In this document: one piece after another, positions 1 to 12,439 of the stretch
Position numbering within the stretch: position 1 is the first letter of the stretch
How the letters are laid out: the number at the start of each line of letters is the position of its first letter
Source of the DNA: Opisthorchis felineus
Lineage: Eukaryota; Platyhelminthes; Trematoda; Opisthorchiida; Opisthorchiidae
Direction: 5' to 3'
Assembly: GCA_004794785.1 (NCBI GenBank)
Contig: SJOL01007385.1
Location: 114,739-178,738, forward strand
DNA: 64,000 nt
Program-made: the position numbers and the translations under genes
The notes under the pieces: model-generated
Seen by the model: the letters and a program-made list of their open reading frames with translations, nothing else
What the model was told of the DNA's origin: nothing
The model's database searches: none

Positions 1-229
1 CAATTTACTCGGCCGCCCAAGGCCACTGATGGCCTGCAACGGTTTTCAGTTTTAGTTCAGGTCAGCAGGCCTCGTCTTTGAACTAGTCGTGCTTCGTGCC
101 CATTGTCCTCCTTTTTTTCGGTTCCCACAACTGTTGTGACTTTTCACATAATAAGCATGCCCGTTGTGTTGTTACCTGCCGCGTTCAGGTTGAAACGACC
201 TGGTCATGTTTCAATTAGCATGCTTCCTA

Positions 230-384
230 CAAGTTACCATTATTATTATTAATGCCCAATGTTTATGACAATGTCCCCTATCCGAGCATTACCCTGTACC
301 CACAAACTCGGCCAGTCATTTTTTATTCTGACTGTAACATTATGATCATGCCTGACGGCATGCCACCCACCAGTTGGGAATAAA

Positions 385-425
<41 letters not shown>
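230..425 (+). repeat. ATT-tailed retroposon, copy 1
   Basis: A short interspersed unit ends in the block CCAGTTGGGAATAAACA followed by an uninterrupted (ATT)n tract at 386-425. The same unit recurs in reverse orientation at about 4013-4175, where the block before the tail, a GTTTGTGGGTA segment and a GTCATAAA segment align in the same order. A partial third copy lies at 4968-5040. Dispersed copies sharing one 3' end and a simple-repeat tail are typical of non-LTR retroposons, either a SINE or the 3' end of a LINE. No coding capacity is visible; the poly-isoleucine frame is only the translated microsatellite. The 5' limit is uncertain. Confidence 0.6.
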
Positions 426-426
<1 letters not shown>

Positions 427-3400
427 GTTCGGCGGCCTCAAATCCACTGAATACGAAGCGCCTTTGGAAGCCTTAAGCCGCCTTCCGCTAGACCGTTCTT
501 GCCCCCGATGGGACCTAAAAATAACCCATCCCCTGTTTGTGCGATGTCTAGCACGATGATGTCCTACTGCTGGCACTGTTCATGCTCAATAGAAAGCCCT
601 TCAAGTTTACGGTACGCCAATCTATTAGAAAGCAGTTCACTCATTTTGGATAGCTGCCTGTGAAAAGACATCCCACGAACACTTGCCAATCCTGTATCCA
701 AGACCCAGTTCGAATCTATTTCAAAGGCCTATTGCGCTATTTCTGAGGCTCGAAATATTATTGATTAATTCCGAGCGCTTAAATGGCAGCACTAAACTTC
801 TTTTCTAATGACAGGTTTTACGTGAACTGAAGTCGCCGAAAGTAGAACCCCGACCAGGAAAGCTTGAACGGGCTCAGCGATACCGTGAGTTAGTCTGTGA
901 ATCTGTGACAATGAAGTTAATCAGCGAAGACTGGTGATGCCTGATTATTCGCGCTTGTCCTGGAATTATTACTAACCAATTGCTGGAGTCCGGCCGGCCG
1001 GACTCAACGCGAACTCCAAAGTGCATCCTATAAAGTGTTCGCAAACCCGTTTCCACTTAATTTTACGCTCCTTTGCTTGTGACAATCCCGGTGTGTCTTT
1101 ACCTAATAGGCCTTCTTGCTTCACTAAAGTTTTGCATCCGGTCCCTCCAAATAGCTACAATGCACATCTAACGTTACTCAGCGGATAAGAATTCTGCAGA
1201 ACCACGAGCGGACATTCATCTTCCGTAACCAACCATCTTTATAGTTTCAGTTTTTAAATTTACACCTTTTTCTATTATTTTGGCATGTGTTGTGGCATAT
1301 ATGGTTCCCGTTTCTTAAATTGCACTAAATTTTACGTAGCACTCAAAAGTTATCAAGCTGCGTTCATGTACCAATTTATTGCTAGATGCGAATGAAAAGA
1401 AACTCTAGGTGCCAGAAAACAGAACACGAAATGTGATGTTCTTCTGTCCATCAATGCATAAATTCTTGAAAGCACCTAGGCTTTGGGCCAAATCCTCGTT
1501 AAACTTGGATGAAGATAATTGTCACGTACGTTATAAATAGGCAAAAACTAATATTTCGACGGTGTATATCGAATGCGGCCAGATATTAATCAAATAAACA
1601 TTGTCAGAGGCTATTTTGTTTTTCAGAGCAACTTTTAGTCTGACAAAATCTGTAATTTTTCTGGAGCATACACGTTTCCAAGTGAGCAAACGTGGCAACT
1701 ACTTCAAGTTTTAAAATTGATGTTCCACAGAGTAAAGAAAATAACCCGTAGGAATTTCAACACATACAACTTCGACGCCAATTCACCTGGGACATGGTGC
1801 AATGGTGCCCAATCTAAATAATTAGTTCCAGGTCTTCTTGTTAGGTGGTAATGGATCCTGGTTACCCGATTCTAAACGCGGGGTCTACACCGGATAAAAA
1901 ACTATTCATCTGACATAGCCTAAAATTATCTACGACAAGTTGAAGGAATTGCTTGGTTAAAAGTGATTTATCTCTTTAGCACCATAAAACACGCCTGTGT
2001 TAAATTTGTTGCACAATTAGAGTTGAGAAACAGGATATTCATGGCCACAATACAGGGTTATGCATGGCCTCCACTAAACACAAAGAATTTTAACATTATA
2101 TTAGGGCCACCGCAGTAATGCGCATGTCACTTTACTGTGTCGTGGCGTCCGAGGTGGCATTAATGCAAGGTTATGAAAACCCAACGGCCAGCGGACGCAA
2201 CGTACAGAGGATAATTATGTGACGGCCATTCAGGCTCGCTGCCGTTTTGGTTGCATTTTAATGTACAGGTGCCAAAAATATAAGGACTACCCAGCTCAGG
2301 ATGGCGCCATGAGCTACATGTCCTACCGGAATCCTGGTGAGGTCCATACTTTGATTAAATTCGGTAGTCCGTCCGTAAGGGGCTGAACGATATCGTGATG
2401 TAACAGGCTGCGAGCAGTTTAAACCACGAGGCTATAAAGCATGGCCTTATTAAAACCTCAACAGAATTACTACAAACAGATTAGCTAACTTATAGAAATC
2501 GAAAGAGTACCATCTTTTTACCCTCTAGTTAATACAGTCAGCGCAAGCGTGACAAGTAATTACTTAAAAACGTTTCGCCAGTGCACCAGCAGTATGCTAA
2601 CACCAATGCCTTATACTAGCGCCTTTAGAAAGCCAGCTGCGGCTAAGAATCTTGGTTGTCTTCCCCTCTAGGAATGGACACCAGCAATGTAACCATGCAT
2701 ATAACAAAAGATTCAGGAGCAAACCTATCTCCATGTCACATCGGCCGTCGCGTCGTGACATCAGTCTGTTAGTCACATTCGGCGAGCAAAAACGTGCAGC
2801 TTTTCATGCTCGTTTTCCTTATTGAATGTCGCCATTAACTTTTTTATCCTCCTACGCTTTACCCATTTTGACATTCATGATATATTCTGATATATTCTGC
2901 AGGCACGTGTACCATGTGTTTAGGGAATTGAGTGAATGCATGTTACTCCTCCAACCTGCCGCTTCACAGCCACTCTCAAAAGTGCAGTTTTTCCCCAACT
3001 TGCAAAGACTAAAATAAATTAACCAGAAGACTGCTTCCACATGCACTTCGTATGCGTCATGCAAAGTTTCCCGCGTTCTTGAAGCCCAATTTCAACATCC
3101 AAATACGGTGAGTGTGCCTATGACACTTCTAGTTAGCCCTGCTAAATACGAACAACGGGTCATTTCTCAGTCTTTCCGACGGCTTTTGCATGGTTTTCAT
3201 TTTGTAAAAGATAAAGTTTCCTCTTTTATTACCTACAAGCGGTTGAAAATGTGCTCTCTGCTCTAACGGTGGTGATTCTCATGGAGGAATCACCGCTGGG
3301 CCAAACCATAATCCTCATATATGTCGTGCTCTTCCACACAACAACCGACTGTATTCCCGATTTGTTGAAGGATATTTCCTGTCGATAACTAACGAATTTT

Positions 3401-4012
3401 CAATTCATCGCTAGTAGCTTATGTGCAGTCGCATTTATGGAAGCCTCCACCGCATTCCAGGCCCACTTCAGAACAAATACATCCGAACGGTGTATTTTTC
3501 TCATGCCCCAAGCTTAAAGATAACAGTAGATGCATTTTGAAAATTTGTACTCACCACCACTTGTTTCATACACGTGACGGATATGGATGTTGCGAGTGCC
3601 GTTACGACTCCTGGCGTCCAGTTCTGTTGAGCAGTTATAGAACAACACCGAGCAAACCGCCACCAACAACGGGTAGCGGGTTGAGCTCTTCACTACACAG
3701 TTGTGCAGACTGCTTTAAGTCATGTTCTCTTGCGGTGCTTTTTTCATAAACGTGGTAGATACAATGGATGCGGCCAACAATTGGCAGTGAACAATGCAAT
3801 TCACAAGTTGACGAAATATACAGGGACAGCCTGCTGCTAGGTACTGCGTTTATTCGAGTAAACAACGCGCGAAACATCATGACGAGAATCATCAAAAAAC
3901 GGTGCGTATCAGCATATGCGGAAATATAGGACGGTAAGGTGTTTTTATGCAAAACTCAGATAGAGAGGGCAGTTTCCTAGCCCGCGAAAATAGGAACTGT
4001 CACAAAAGATAG
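426..4012. other. Intergenic, no gene seen
   Basis: No reading frame longer than about 110 codons and no recognisable domain is present on either strand. Stops are frequent in all frames and there is no paired acceptor-donor structure around a conserved peptide. A block of about 30 bases near 2735-2765 (ACATCGGCCGTCGCGT core) reappears near 12270-12300, so some of this DNA is old repeat. Confidence 0.5.
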
Positions 4013-4175
4013 ATAATAATAAAAGTGTTTATTCCCAACTTGTGAGTGACATATGGTCAAACATACTCATAATATTACGGCCAGAATAAAAGCATAACTG
4101 GCGGGGTTTGTGGGTAAAGTTGATTGCGTAGAAAAGTGACAGTGTCATAAAGGGTGGGCATTATTCGACATAGAC
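4013..4175 (-). repeat. ATT-tailed retroposon, copy 2
   Basis: Read on the minus strand, this segment repeats the order of blocks seen at about 230-425: GTCATAAA, then GTTTGTGGGTA, an AGAATAAAA block, the TTGGGAATAAACA block and a TTATTATTATC tail. The identity is patchy, so this is an old copy. The tail here is much shorter than in copy 1. Confidence 0.6.
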
Positions 4176-4967
4176 GTGGTCACCACTAAACCGGCACGAG
4201 CGGGAAAGCACAGTTACTAGTGCTTTTTTGGAAGAAATATCTAGTAGGATCAGATCGCTAGGATTTGAATGTGATGGGCGAAAACGAAACAAGAGAGGGC
4301 AAAACAAAAGGCTTCCTGCCTAACACATACCAAGAAAAGTGTAAACGGTGGAAAATGAGGAACCAGAACACCTCGTCTGGTGAAACAGCAGAGTTGGCGT
4401 CATCCAGCCGGTCAATTTGAACTGAGACATAAAACCATCGCTGGACTTCTGGGCTTATGGCCAAGGTAAAAAAACGTAAGTGGGGATGGTGATGTGTGGG
4501 ATTAACAATGTGGATAAATGGTGGTAGAAATATCAGAATCACGGTGTACAGTGAAACTGTAAAGACTCGCTACAGTGAAGCCGGGTGTAAAAGTTCCTTG
4601 GAAGGGTGAGTTGGTGACAACACACAAGCTGGAACGCGATCTGCACAGAAAATTATCGACTTTGTGGGGAGCACAGAGTGAAAGTCCACCAAAATGGTTA
4701 AATCCGAACGAAGGTTCAGCAGATTAGAATGAACGCGTTCAGGAGGCGCACGGGGCCAGGCAAGTAGCTTGTTTTTATTTGCAGTTAAGGGAACGGTTGG
4801 GCGGTAGGGTACGGTCAAGAGTAGGAGGGGGATAGTTGCTGGTGTGCTATCAAACTGGGTATGGCAGCGCCGTGCCATCAGTGGCCTCATAAAAATTAAT
4901 GTGACTTTATTTTAGACCATGGGTACAAGCAGTGCTTTAGGCAGCCAGGTGAAAACGGTCCTATTAG

Positions 4968-5040
4968 CTAATAACAATAAAAATAGGTTTATTTTCCAAC
5001 TTGTAGTGCTCCTGTGGTGGCGTGCATTTGGAGAAGCCAA
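4968..5040 (-). repeat. ATT-tailed retroposon, partial copy 3
   Basis: On the minus strand this carries the AAGTTGG(A)AAATAAACC block and a degenerate AT-rich tail, like the other two copies. Similarity fades quickly upstream, so only the 3' end is assigned. Confidence 0.4.
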
Positions 5041-8000
5041 GCAGCAAAACTTTTACAAATTATCGGCCCATAATCTCAAAGTTTGAATCCAGCGTTTTGT
5101 GAAAAAAATGTAGACAGTCATATTGCCTTTATTGTATGTGTCTTTCGAAGGGGAACGTGGGAAGAAAAAGACTGCACAAAATTACGGTTCATCATTCTTA
5201 CATACCACACCAGCTTCTTGGCACAAGGGACCGTGAGGAGGGATCATTATTCCGAAAAATTTATAGACGCCATCCCACTCGACTCCTGTGCGCATTAATG
5301 CTGCTTACATTAAGATTGCTCCTTAATCTGGAAATAAAAGGAAATACAAGGGGCGTTTTTTTAAATAAGACAACGTGTTCAACTGCTCCTCAGGTTAATG
5401 CTATTTCAGTATGCTGACTAGAAGGGGGCTTTCACCAATCCGAATACTCACCTTGGGCCGTTGTTTCACGTTTGTGCCTTGAAAGACGGTGTGTCAGCCA
5501 TTGTGCATATAAAACCATGACACTGTATAAGGAAAACCGCCGTGCATGTGTTGCGGAACTAGTTGATTCGATGCCCCACGCGGAACTATAGCCGCATCCA
5601 GATCAGTTTGCCGCAATTCCTCTTGTCACTGGCCGTCGTTGATTCATCTGGATTGAGAAATCTAACCAAAATATCTCCCACATACACTTCGGGTAACGCA
5701 TACGCGTGTGGACACGTGTGGACACCCTAACGGATGCTAAACTGTGCCATCGTGTGTGGCAATCAAATTTTTTGTAATCCTTAACTCGTGCCTATTTGGG
5801 CGACTTTGCTGAAACGTGCTGGTAAGCAAAACCACTGGCCTCCAATGTAGCTGACAGCGTAAGATGGACGGAAATGCTTCATTTTGCTTGTTCGCAGATA
5901 TGACACTCGGTATTGCATATACAAATTCGGTCGAATCATCGTGTTGCGAGGTGCATCCAACGACCGCAAAGCTTCCGTTGCTTAGCGTTGTTGCACCAAC
6001 CTTCCTCTGCCAACGATTTGATGGGGTTGCTTTGGGATATAATCTGGTGGGTTAGATAGAACACGTTACACTAGTGGCTGTGCCATACACGATTTGTGGA
6101 TGTACACTAAAAACTGCAAAAGGAAAGTTCACCCTTTAACTATTTGGGTAATTGAGAAACCTATGGAATGGGACAAGTTAACCACGTAATATGGAAGCTG
6201 GATAAAAACAGTCATGTCGACTGCTACGGGCGAACTTTGCAAGATTCACGCATCGATTCCGCCAAATGCCTTGTCGACCGACTGCAAAATAAAGGCGGAA
6301 ACGACTCTATGGCAAGGAAACCTCAACAACCTGGCATCCTCCAGTGGTCGCGATTAATTGTAGGGCCTGTTGCGAATAGCCTACTTGCTCGGCTAGCAGA
6401 AGTAAATAGATCCTACAGGTGAAGCACAAATTCATGGAGATAGCTAAATACCGTCATTGTTGCCCAAGGAATAGTGCTCCTGCAGTGGTTACTGGGGTAA
6501 CTTGGGAAGACAGATTAATTCAGGTTACTTGAACAAGAATTCTATTGTGTTTGGCACCTTCGAGCAGTAACGGGGAATAGGTTGTACACCGTTTCACCAT
6601 ACGTACCTGTTCATAATTGCCAAATTTAAATACAAGTACATTCCATGCCCATGTTACAGCGTAGTCCACTTTCGGGCCACTCTGACGAATCTTGTTTAGA
6701 TCTTTTAGTTCTAACGTACACTCGGACCGCAATTTTTTCCTCACATTTTAGTAGCCCTACTATCTGGTTGCAGTTTTTCAACGCTTTGTACGCCAGCGCC
6801 TGCAGAGATTTGGCAAAATCCTTATTTGCACCGCAGATGTATTTCGCGCACCTGCCCGGATATTTGGTAGACGCCGTGGTCGTATCGCTTTCCGCGGCAT
6901 ATTCCATTTTTGTATAGGTTTGCGCTTGGCACGACGCACTCAGTGGCTGTATAATATTGTACCTTTTACGCTACACTGCAAAAAATGTACAACGGTGCAT
7001 TTTCGCACTTCTTTCTAACTTGAACTGCCAGGGCACCCGAAATAACACCACTATCAATCTAGGCCCAGACGCAGACGCGTCCCAAACAACCTCTTGACGA
7101 CTCAGGCCTACAAAAGTAAACGCTCGTAAACTTAAACCTCCAGGTATCTCATTGTGCCCTTCAGCGACAATGAGAGCAGCATGGACCATTGGTCTAATGA
7201 CGCGTTATGGTGTTGGGCGTAAAAACATGCGCACTGGAGGAAGTTCACCGATAACTCGCTCACACACAACCAACATGTAAAACGACATTTTCTGAGTATC
7301 AAAAGGCGTCGTAAACGAACACGGTAAAAGGAGCAAAGTATATCGTTGATGAGGAATTATCGTTCAATCCAGCAACATAAAATATGTCCAATCCGTCCCG
7401 AGATGTGAGTTGCAAACGCCGGGTCCACACCTGGATTGGGCACTTGTGTGTTTCCCAATCTTATGAGGGTACAAAGGAACAATTTCCCACAGTATTAATT
7501 TCACACAGTATTAATAAGACGCAAGCGCAAGTATACTCAAAATCCAGGATAAAATTACTGCGAACAAGCAACAAGCGTCCTCCGGTGTATTCTGAAACGA
7601 AAAATGTGGCAAGCCCCACAGCTGACGGCAGAAACGATTTGTGTGTGCCAGTGTGGAACTGTGACCATTAGTTACCTTTTGTTTTGCACCGTTTTCCTCG
7701 GTTCGAAAACCCGTGAGTTGCCAAACCAGCCGTCCATATACAAGTCCATTTCGTGAAAAGTGTGCTACGCGGAATTGTCTATATTTGGCTTCCCATTCGA
7801 AAAGTTTGGTCAGTGCTTACGTACTCAAGTTTAACGGGTTTTAAAGATGTAACCAGTTTTTCCAGAGTGCCAAACTAGCAGATGTCCTCGGATAGTTTGG
7901 TGGACGTTAGTTTGCTTACCTTTGTTAATTGAAACTTCAACCGTACAAAACACGACAATTGTTCTCCTCACCTTCCGTCCAATATTTAAGCGGCAGAGCT

Positions 8001-8139
8001 AGTGTTCTAAGATCGTGATAGGGAACATACTACTGCGCGGAAAAGAAATGGAGGCAGACAGTTCGCTCTGAGTAGCGAAAAAGATGGAAGCCAACAGAAA
8101 CTGGACGCAAACAAGTGCGTATATTTTGCTTCCAGCAAG
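5041..8139. other. Intergenic, no gene seen
   Basis: Only short frames of up to about 95 codons occur, with no recognisable family signature and no convincing exon boundaries. Overlapping short frames on both strands at about 6520-6920 give no family signal and look like chance. Confidence 0.45.
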
Positions 8140-8237
8140 TCCATGCCCCACACAAACAATTTCTGCAACCAACAGACATGCATAATCTAAGTCCTTGAGT
8201 TAACTTGATACATACTAGGTTGGATACAACCTAGTAA

Positions 8238-9395
8238 TTGAACAGCGAAAAAGGGCTTGATAGCCAGAATCGCGCATTTGACTTCACTCCCCCTCTACAG
8301 GCCCGCGCAAACCAGGCATCCACGGGGCGAAAAAACCCTGCAAGAGGGGAAGCAGACAGGTATGCCGCAGAAGTCCCTTCGGAGCCTTGGACCCAAACCC
8401 GATGTACGGCTATTAAGTCCGCTAAACTCTCTGGTCACACACCTCTCGGCTCCTCATCTTCGGAGGCAGCGGAGACAGTGTTGAAATGCTTGTCCACTAA
8501 CTGCCTCAGCCTTTTCAACAGACTTTGCGATATTAAACAGTCAGTTTACCTTAAACAGCCGTCCATAATCGCACTCACTGAGACATGGCTCACACCAGAT
8601 GTCTCTGACGCGGAGATCTCGATAGACGGCTACTCCATTTTTCGAGCTGACTCAAAACGAGGGAGGGCTGGTGGGGTTGCTTTGTACCTACATGCGGCCC
8701 TGCCCATCCCGATTGTCCTCTCTGATACCACTCCTGCACCTTTTTGTGATGCACTGTGGATTCAAATCCCGCTGCGCGGGTCTGATTCTCTCCTTGTCGG
8801 TGTGGTCTACCGTTGCCCCTCGAGTCCTCCGGAAGATGACCAACTCCTCATACAAACCCTTGAGCAACTCTCCTCCAGCTGCTACTTCACTCATCTCTTG
8901 CTGGTAGGTGATTTCAACGCTCCAAAGGCCTCCTGGATGGAGCTCCAGCGCGTCGGATCAAGTGGACCTTTTTCAGCGGCGTTGACCAAAGTCGTTCAAC
9001 AGAGCGCTTGGACTCAACATGTCGTTGCACCCACCAGATACCGCGCAGGCCAACAACCATCCCTCTTGGATTTGGTCATCACCAACGAAAGACACTTCGT
9101 CGATCAGGTGACAATTAACGCTCCACTGGGACATAGTGACCACTGTGTGCTGACCTTTGATTTCATCTGCTACTGGGCCAGGAATCCCGAACCTCAAACG
9201 TGGATTCGAAACTTCTGCCGTGCAGACTTCTCAGGAATGCGCATCATTCTCGAACACGTTAAAACGGAACCAGCCTCAGTAGAAGACTTATACAGGACGA
9301 TTGTCCAGAAAGTTCACGAGGCTGACACGACGTTTGTCCCAAGAAAACCAGCTGGCGGCCGGATGAGCCGCAGGCTACCGGAAAAGCGTTCTTAA
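8238..9395 (+). CDS. LINE apurinic endonuclease domain ORF
   Basis: An APE-type endonuclease that nicks target DNA for target-primed reverse transcription. The frame is open for 385 codons from a TTG; the domain itself begins near residue 80. The family motifs appear in order: ALTETWL with the catalytic Glu, GGVALYLH, VGVVYRCP, VGDFNAP with catalytic Asp and Asn, SLLDLVITN, and GHSDHCVLTF with the terminal Asp-His. All these key residues are present, so this part may have been functional recently. The frame stops in the linker before the RT domain, which continues further on in other frames. No ATG is placed convincingly at the domain start, so the true start of the element's protein is unknown. 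Confidence 0.85.
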   Translation: MNSEKGLDSQNRAFDFTPPLQARANQASTGRKNPARGEADRYAAEVPSEPWTQTRCTAIKSAKLSGHTPLGSSSSEAAETVLKCLSTNCLSLFNRLCDIKQSVYLKQPSIIALTETWLTPDVSDAEISIDGYSIFRADSKRGRAGGVALYLHAALPIPIVLSDTTPAPFCDALWIQIPLRGSDSLLVGVVYRCPSSPPEDDQLLIQTLEQLSSSCYFTHLLLVGDFNAPKASWMELQRVGSSGPFSAALTKVVQQSAWTQHVVAPTRYRAGQQPSLLDLVITNERHFVDQVTINAPLGHSDHCVLTFDFICYWARNPEPQTWIRNFCRADFSGMRIILEHVKTEPASVEDLYRTIVQKVHEADTTFVPRKPAGGRMSRRLPEKRS

Positions 9396-9768
9396 CTATT
9401 TTCCAAAAGTTGACTACATGAGACACAGAAGACGAGCTGGCATTTCGTAAAATGCGGAATCGCTGTAAATCAGAAATCCGCCAACGGAAACGTAAACTAG
9501 CCTCCATTCTGGACCTTGCCCGGGAAAACAGAAATGTGCTGTTTAAGTAAATGAGACATCGCCGCAGCAACAAGCCATCCGCGTTCTCCGTGAGGGCAGG
9601 AACGGGGAACCCACGACTGACCCAATAGTGGTATCTGAGTTCTACAGCGAAAATTATGCAGGCCCATATTCAGCCCCAGCGTCCTCGTTACATCCAATCG
9701 TGTCAAGGCGTAAGTACGAACGGCCTCCAACCGACTTGGTCTTCACGGTGTAGGGCATTCTTCCACTC

Positions 9769-10983
9769 TTGCAAAAGATTAGCCCGTTCTGCGCGTTGGG
9801 GTTCGATGAAGTCCATCCAAGGATTCTGAAGGAAACGTCGTACAAACTGGCAAATAACCTCTCCCTGGTGTTTCGTCAGTCGCTTGACAAAGACCACCTA
9901 CCCTCTGCTTGGGAGGAAGCGACTGTCACACTAGTCTACAAAAGTTATGACCAAATATCGCCTTGCAGCTGCAGGCCTACGAGCCTCACTAGCGTACCGT
10001 GCATGGTGATGGAACTCATTCTGAATCATGCCATCCTAGACCGCCTTACTTCAAACAACTTTATATCTCCAGTTCAACACGGATTTCTCCCAAACCGGTC
10101 TTTTTTGACAAATATGCTCATATTTATGGACGGCTTAACCCGAGCCATGGACGAGAGACTCATATCGGATGCCATATATTTCGACTTCTAAAAAGCAGTC
10201 GATCGAATCCCACACTTCCCGCTGCTCCACAAACTCGAGTCTTACGGGATTCAAGGGAAAATCCTATACTGGATCAAGGCGTTCCTATCAGACAGAACAT
10301 TCCGAGTGAAGGTAGGCTCGACATGCTCTTCTCCGGCGCCGGTCTCCATTGGAGTTCCTCAGGGCTCCGTCCTCGGACCGCTGCTGTGTCTGATATACGT
10401 CAACGACCTTCCAGACGTCCCTTCAAGTCCATGTCTACTTTTTGCGGACGACTTGAAATCCTGGAGTACCAATGCCAGTGCCCTTCAAATGGATGTAGAC
10501 GCTGCAAGACATTGGTCGTTGGACTGGCACCTTCCTCTGAATGACGAAATGTGCGTCCATATGTCAGTTGGAGTATACTCAACGAACGTCTATGTCGTGC
10601 ATGGTGAGAATGGACCATAAGGTATCACGAAGACAGATGCGAAAAAGCATTTGGGTATCTGGCTCTCTTCAAACATGTCCTTCTCACTGCACCATGAGAA
10701 ATCGTCTTAAAAGGCATTCGCCGTTCGACGGATGATTCGGCGCACCTTCTCCCGCATTACTCGCAAGGACTTCCAAATACTCTATGGGGCCTACGTCAGA
10801 CCGCTTCTTGAATACGCCAACCAAGTTGTCTACTCAGTGCACAAGATGGACGTAAACCTCATTGAGCATGTTCAGCGAGCTGCTACGAAAATGGTTGCGG
10901 GCCTTAAATCCGTGGACCACAAAACGCGTCTCGCGATGCTTGACAATACTGGATGGAATTATATGTCGAATGTCCTGCTCTGA
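9769..10983 (+). pseudogene. LINE reverse transcriptase, frameshifted
   Basis: The reverse transcriptase of the CR1-like element. The first part (9769-10620) reads in one frame from a GFDEVHPRILKE block to FADDLK, but a TAA at 10189-10191 sits inside the motif A region, directly after YFDF and before KAVDRI. After a disrupted stretch around 10541-10735 the thumb/C-terminal part returns at 10732-10983. The active-site box FADD is intact at about 10441-10452. The stop in motif A would abolish an active enzyme unless suppressed. The linker between endonuclease and RT (9396-9768) also contains stops and frame changes. Confidence 0.85.
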
Positions 10984-11379
10984 TCATCTGGCGAGATAAT
11001 GCACTACCCAAACACTTCGATCCGGGACTTCCGTATTTGCATTGGTTGTCCTGCGTTCTACTTTCAGTAAGATTCTGAAAGCTAGCCTCAAGTAGGATGC
11101 TACCATTGGTGCATTGCGACAAAGCCTTTGGGCCAAAGGCCTGGTTGAGCACCACACATCAGCTGGTCGTGCCTTTCAGGCGTATGACAGCCGCTGAACG
11201 ACAAGAACAAAACCGACCCGGGAAACTCGGGCGAAAGCCTCAACCCCGTTTATCAATCCAAGAATCCGTGAAGAATCGTGGTTCCAGCTGCCGATGATTG
11301 AGAGGAGTCGGGTAGATATATCTAGCAATCTATATAGCTACAGCTGCGCTTTGGAGACGGGAGCTGATGTAACTTATGT

Positions 11380-12130
11380 ATACTATACATAGGTACTTAG
11401 TACCGGGCTGTCATTGGACATTTCGGTGGGGGAGATTGGGATCCCCATCTTTATTCTTTGGAGCCAACAGCTTGGATGCATGAGCGCCGTTGAAGTGGTG
11501 ACTGGACCACGTCCAACAATCTTTCTAACCATTGATGGTTCCCGTCTCGATGTCTCCATCCAGGGAGAAGGCAAGGACAAACGCAGCTGAGCTTTCTGGT
11601 AATGGCTGACATACTTCGTTGCCAAGTCATTGTTTGACTTCCCGTGTCACGGTTCTACCACCCACATGGTTAACCACGTTAACAACGTTGTGTAGAAGGG
11701 GCTCTTCGAGGAAGACGGCCAACTGGCATACGGAGCACGTGACCAAGCCAGCTCAACCTATGGAGTGTGATCAGTTAATTCTTCCGAAACCCATTATACC
11801 TACTTCTGCATTACTGACACCATGTTCCCACCAGAGTCGAGCAATGCCCCGAAGACATTGATGTTTATCACTGAAAATATTTTGACGTCCTCAGCTCGCA
11901 GCGGCCAGCTTTCTGTCTCGTACGATAATTTGGAACGCACCACAGCATTGTAAACTCGGTCGTCCATCACGAAGAGACTAGACCTTACCGTGGTGTGACG
12001 GTTTGTGTACCTCGACGACCCACTGAACTAATCTGTGGTGTGTCCGCGCGACACTTGCAGGGCCAATGGTTAGAGGTCTGTCGAACACCTTCTCCTGGTC
12101 CTCCAGGTTCGGGGTTGGAACATGTTCGGT
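11380..12130 (-). mobile_element. RTE-like LINE 3' end
   Basis: On the minus strand, frames broken by stops spell the C-terminal part of an RTE-type reverse transcriptase: a VYNAVVRSKLSYETESWPLR segment, then a decayed histidine/cysteine-type tail with GLVTCSV. This matches the order of the C-terminal blocks in the other copies in this window (LLYGSQTW at about 17400-17500). It is 5'-truncated and entirely degenerate. Confidence 0.6.
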
Positions 12131-12439
12131 GATGTGTTCCGTAAAAATGGTAATGTACTTGCATGCTTTAGTTGAAGACCATAATCGTCCTGTCTATGTG
12201 TGGGCGTCATGGCGGTATCCCAGCCCACGTACAACCACCAACCGCATATATACAAATAGACTCATGTTACATCGGCCGTCGCGTGGTGCCGTCAGCCGCG
12301 TCGACTTTCCCACTGCATGCAGCAGGTTGGGTAAGCGACGACACGCTACTGCTGAGGCCTTCTTTCTCTTTCACATACTTTTCTTCCCCACGCCATGATG
12401 CATGCACGCCTGAGAGTTCGCTTCCCTTAAGGCCCTCGT

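Larger units (their letters stand above)
8140..11100 (+). mobile_element. CR1/jockey-like LINE (degraded)
   Basis: A non-LTR retrotransposon in the order endonuclease (8238-9395), linker, reverse transcriptase (about 9769-10620) and RT thumb/C-terminus (10732-10983). The RT carries GVPQGSVLGPLL and FADDLK, and the C-terminus carries [10 protein letters not shown] followed by [10 protein letters not shown], a combination typical of the CR1/jockey group and unlike the RTE copies nearby. At least one nonsense codon and several frameshifts make it non-autonomous. The 5' end, before 8238, and the 3' end, after about 11000, are uncertain. The relatively intact coding suggests it is younger than the adjacent RTE copies. 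Confidence 0.88.

Noticed and set aside
346..576. Opposed frames rich in poly-isoleucine on both strands
   Set aside because: They are only the translation of the (ATT)n microsatellite tail at 386-425.
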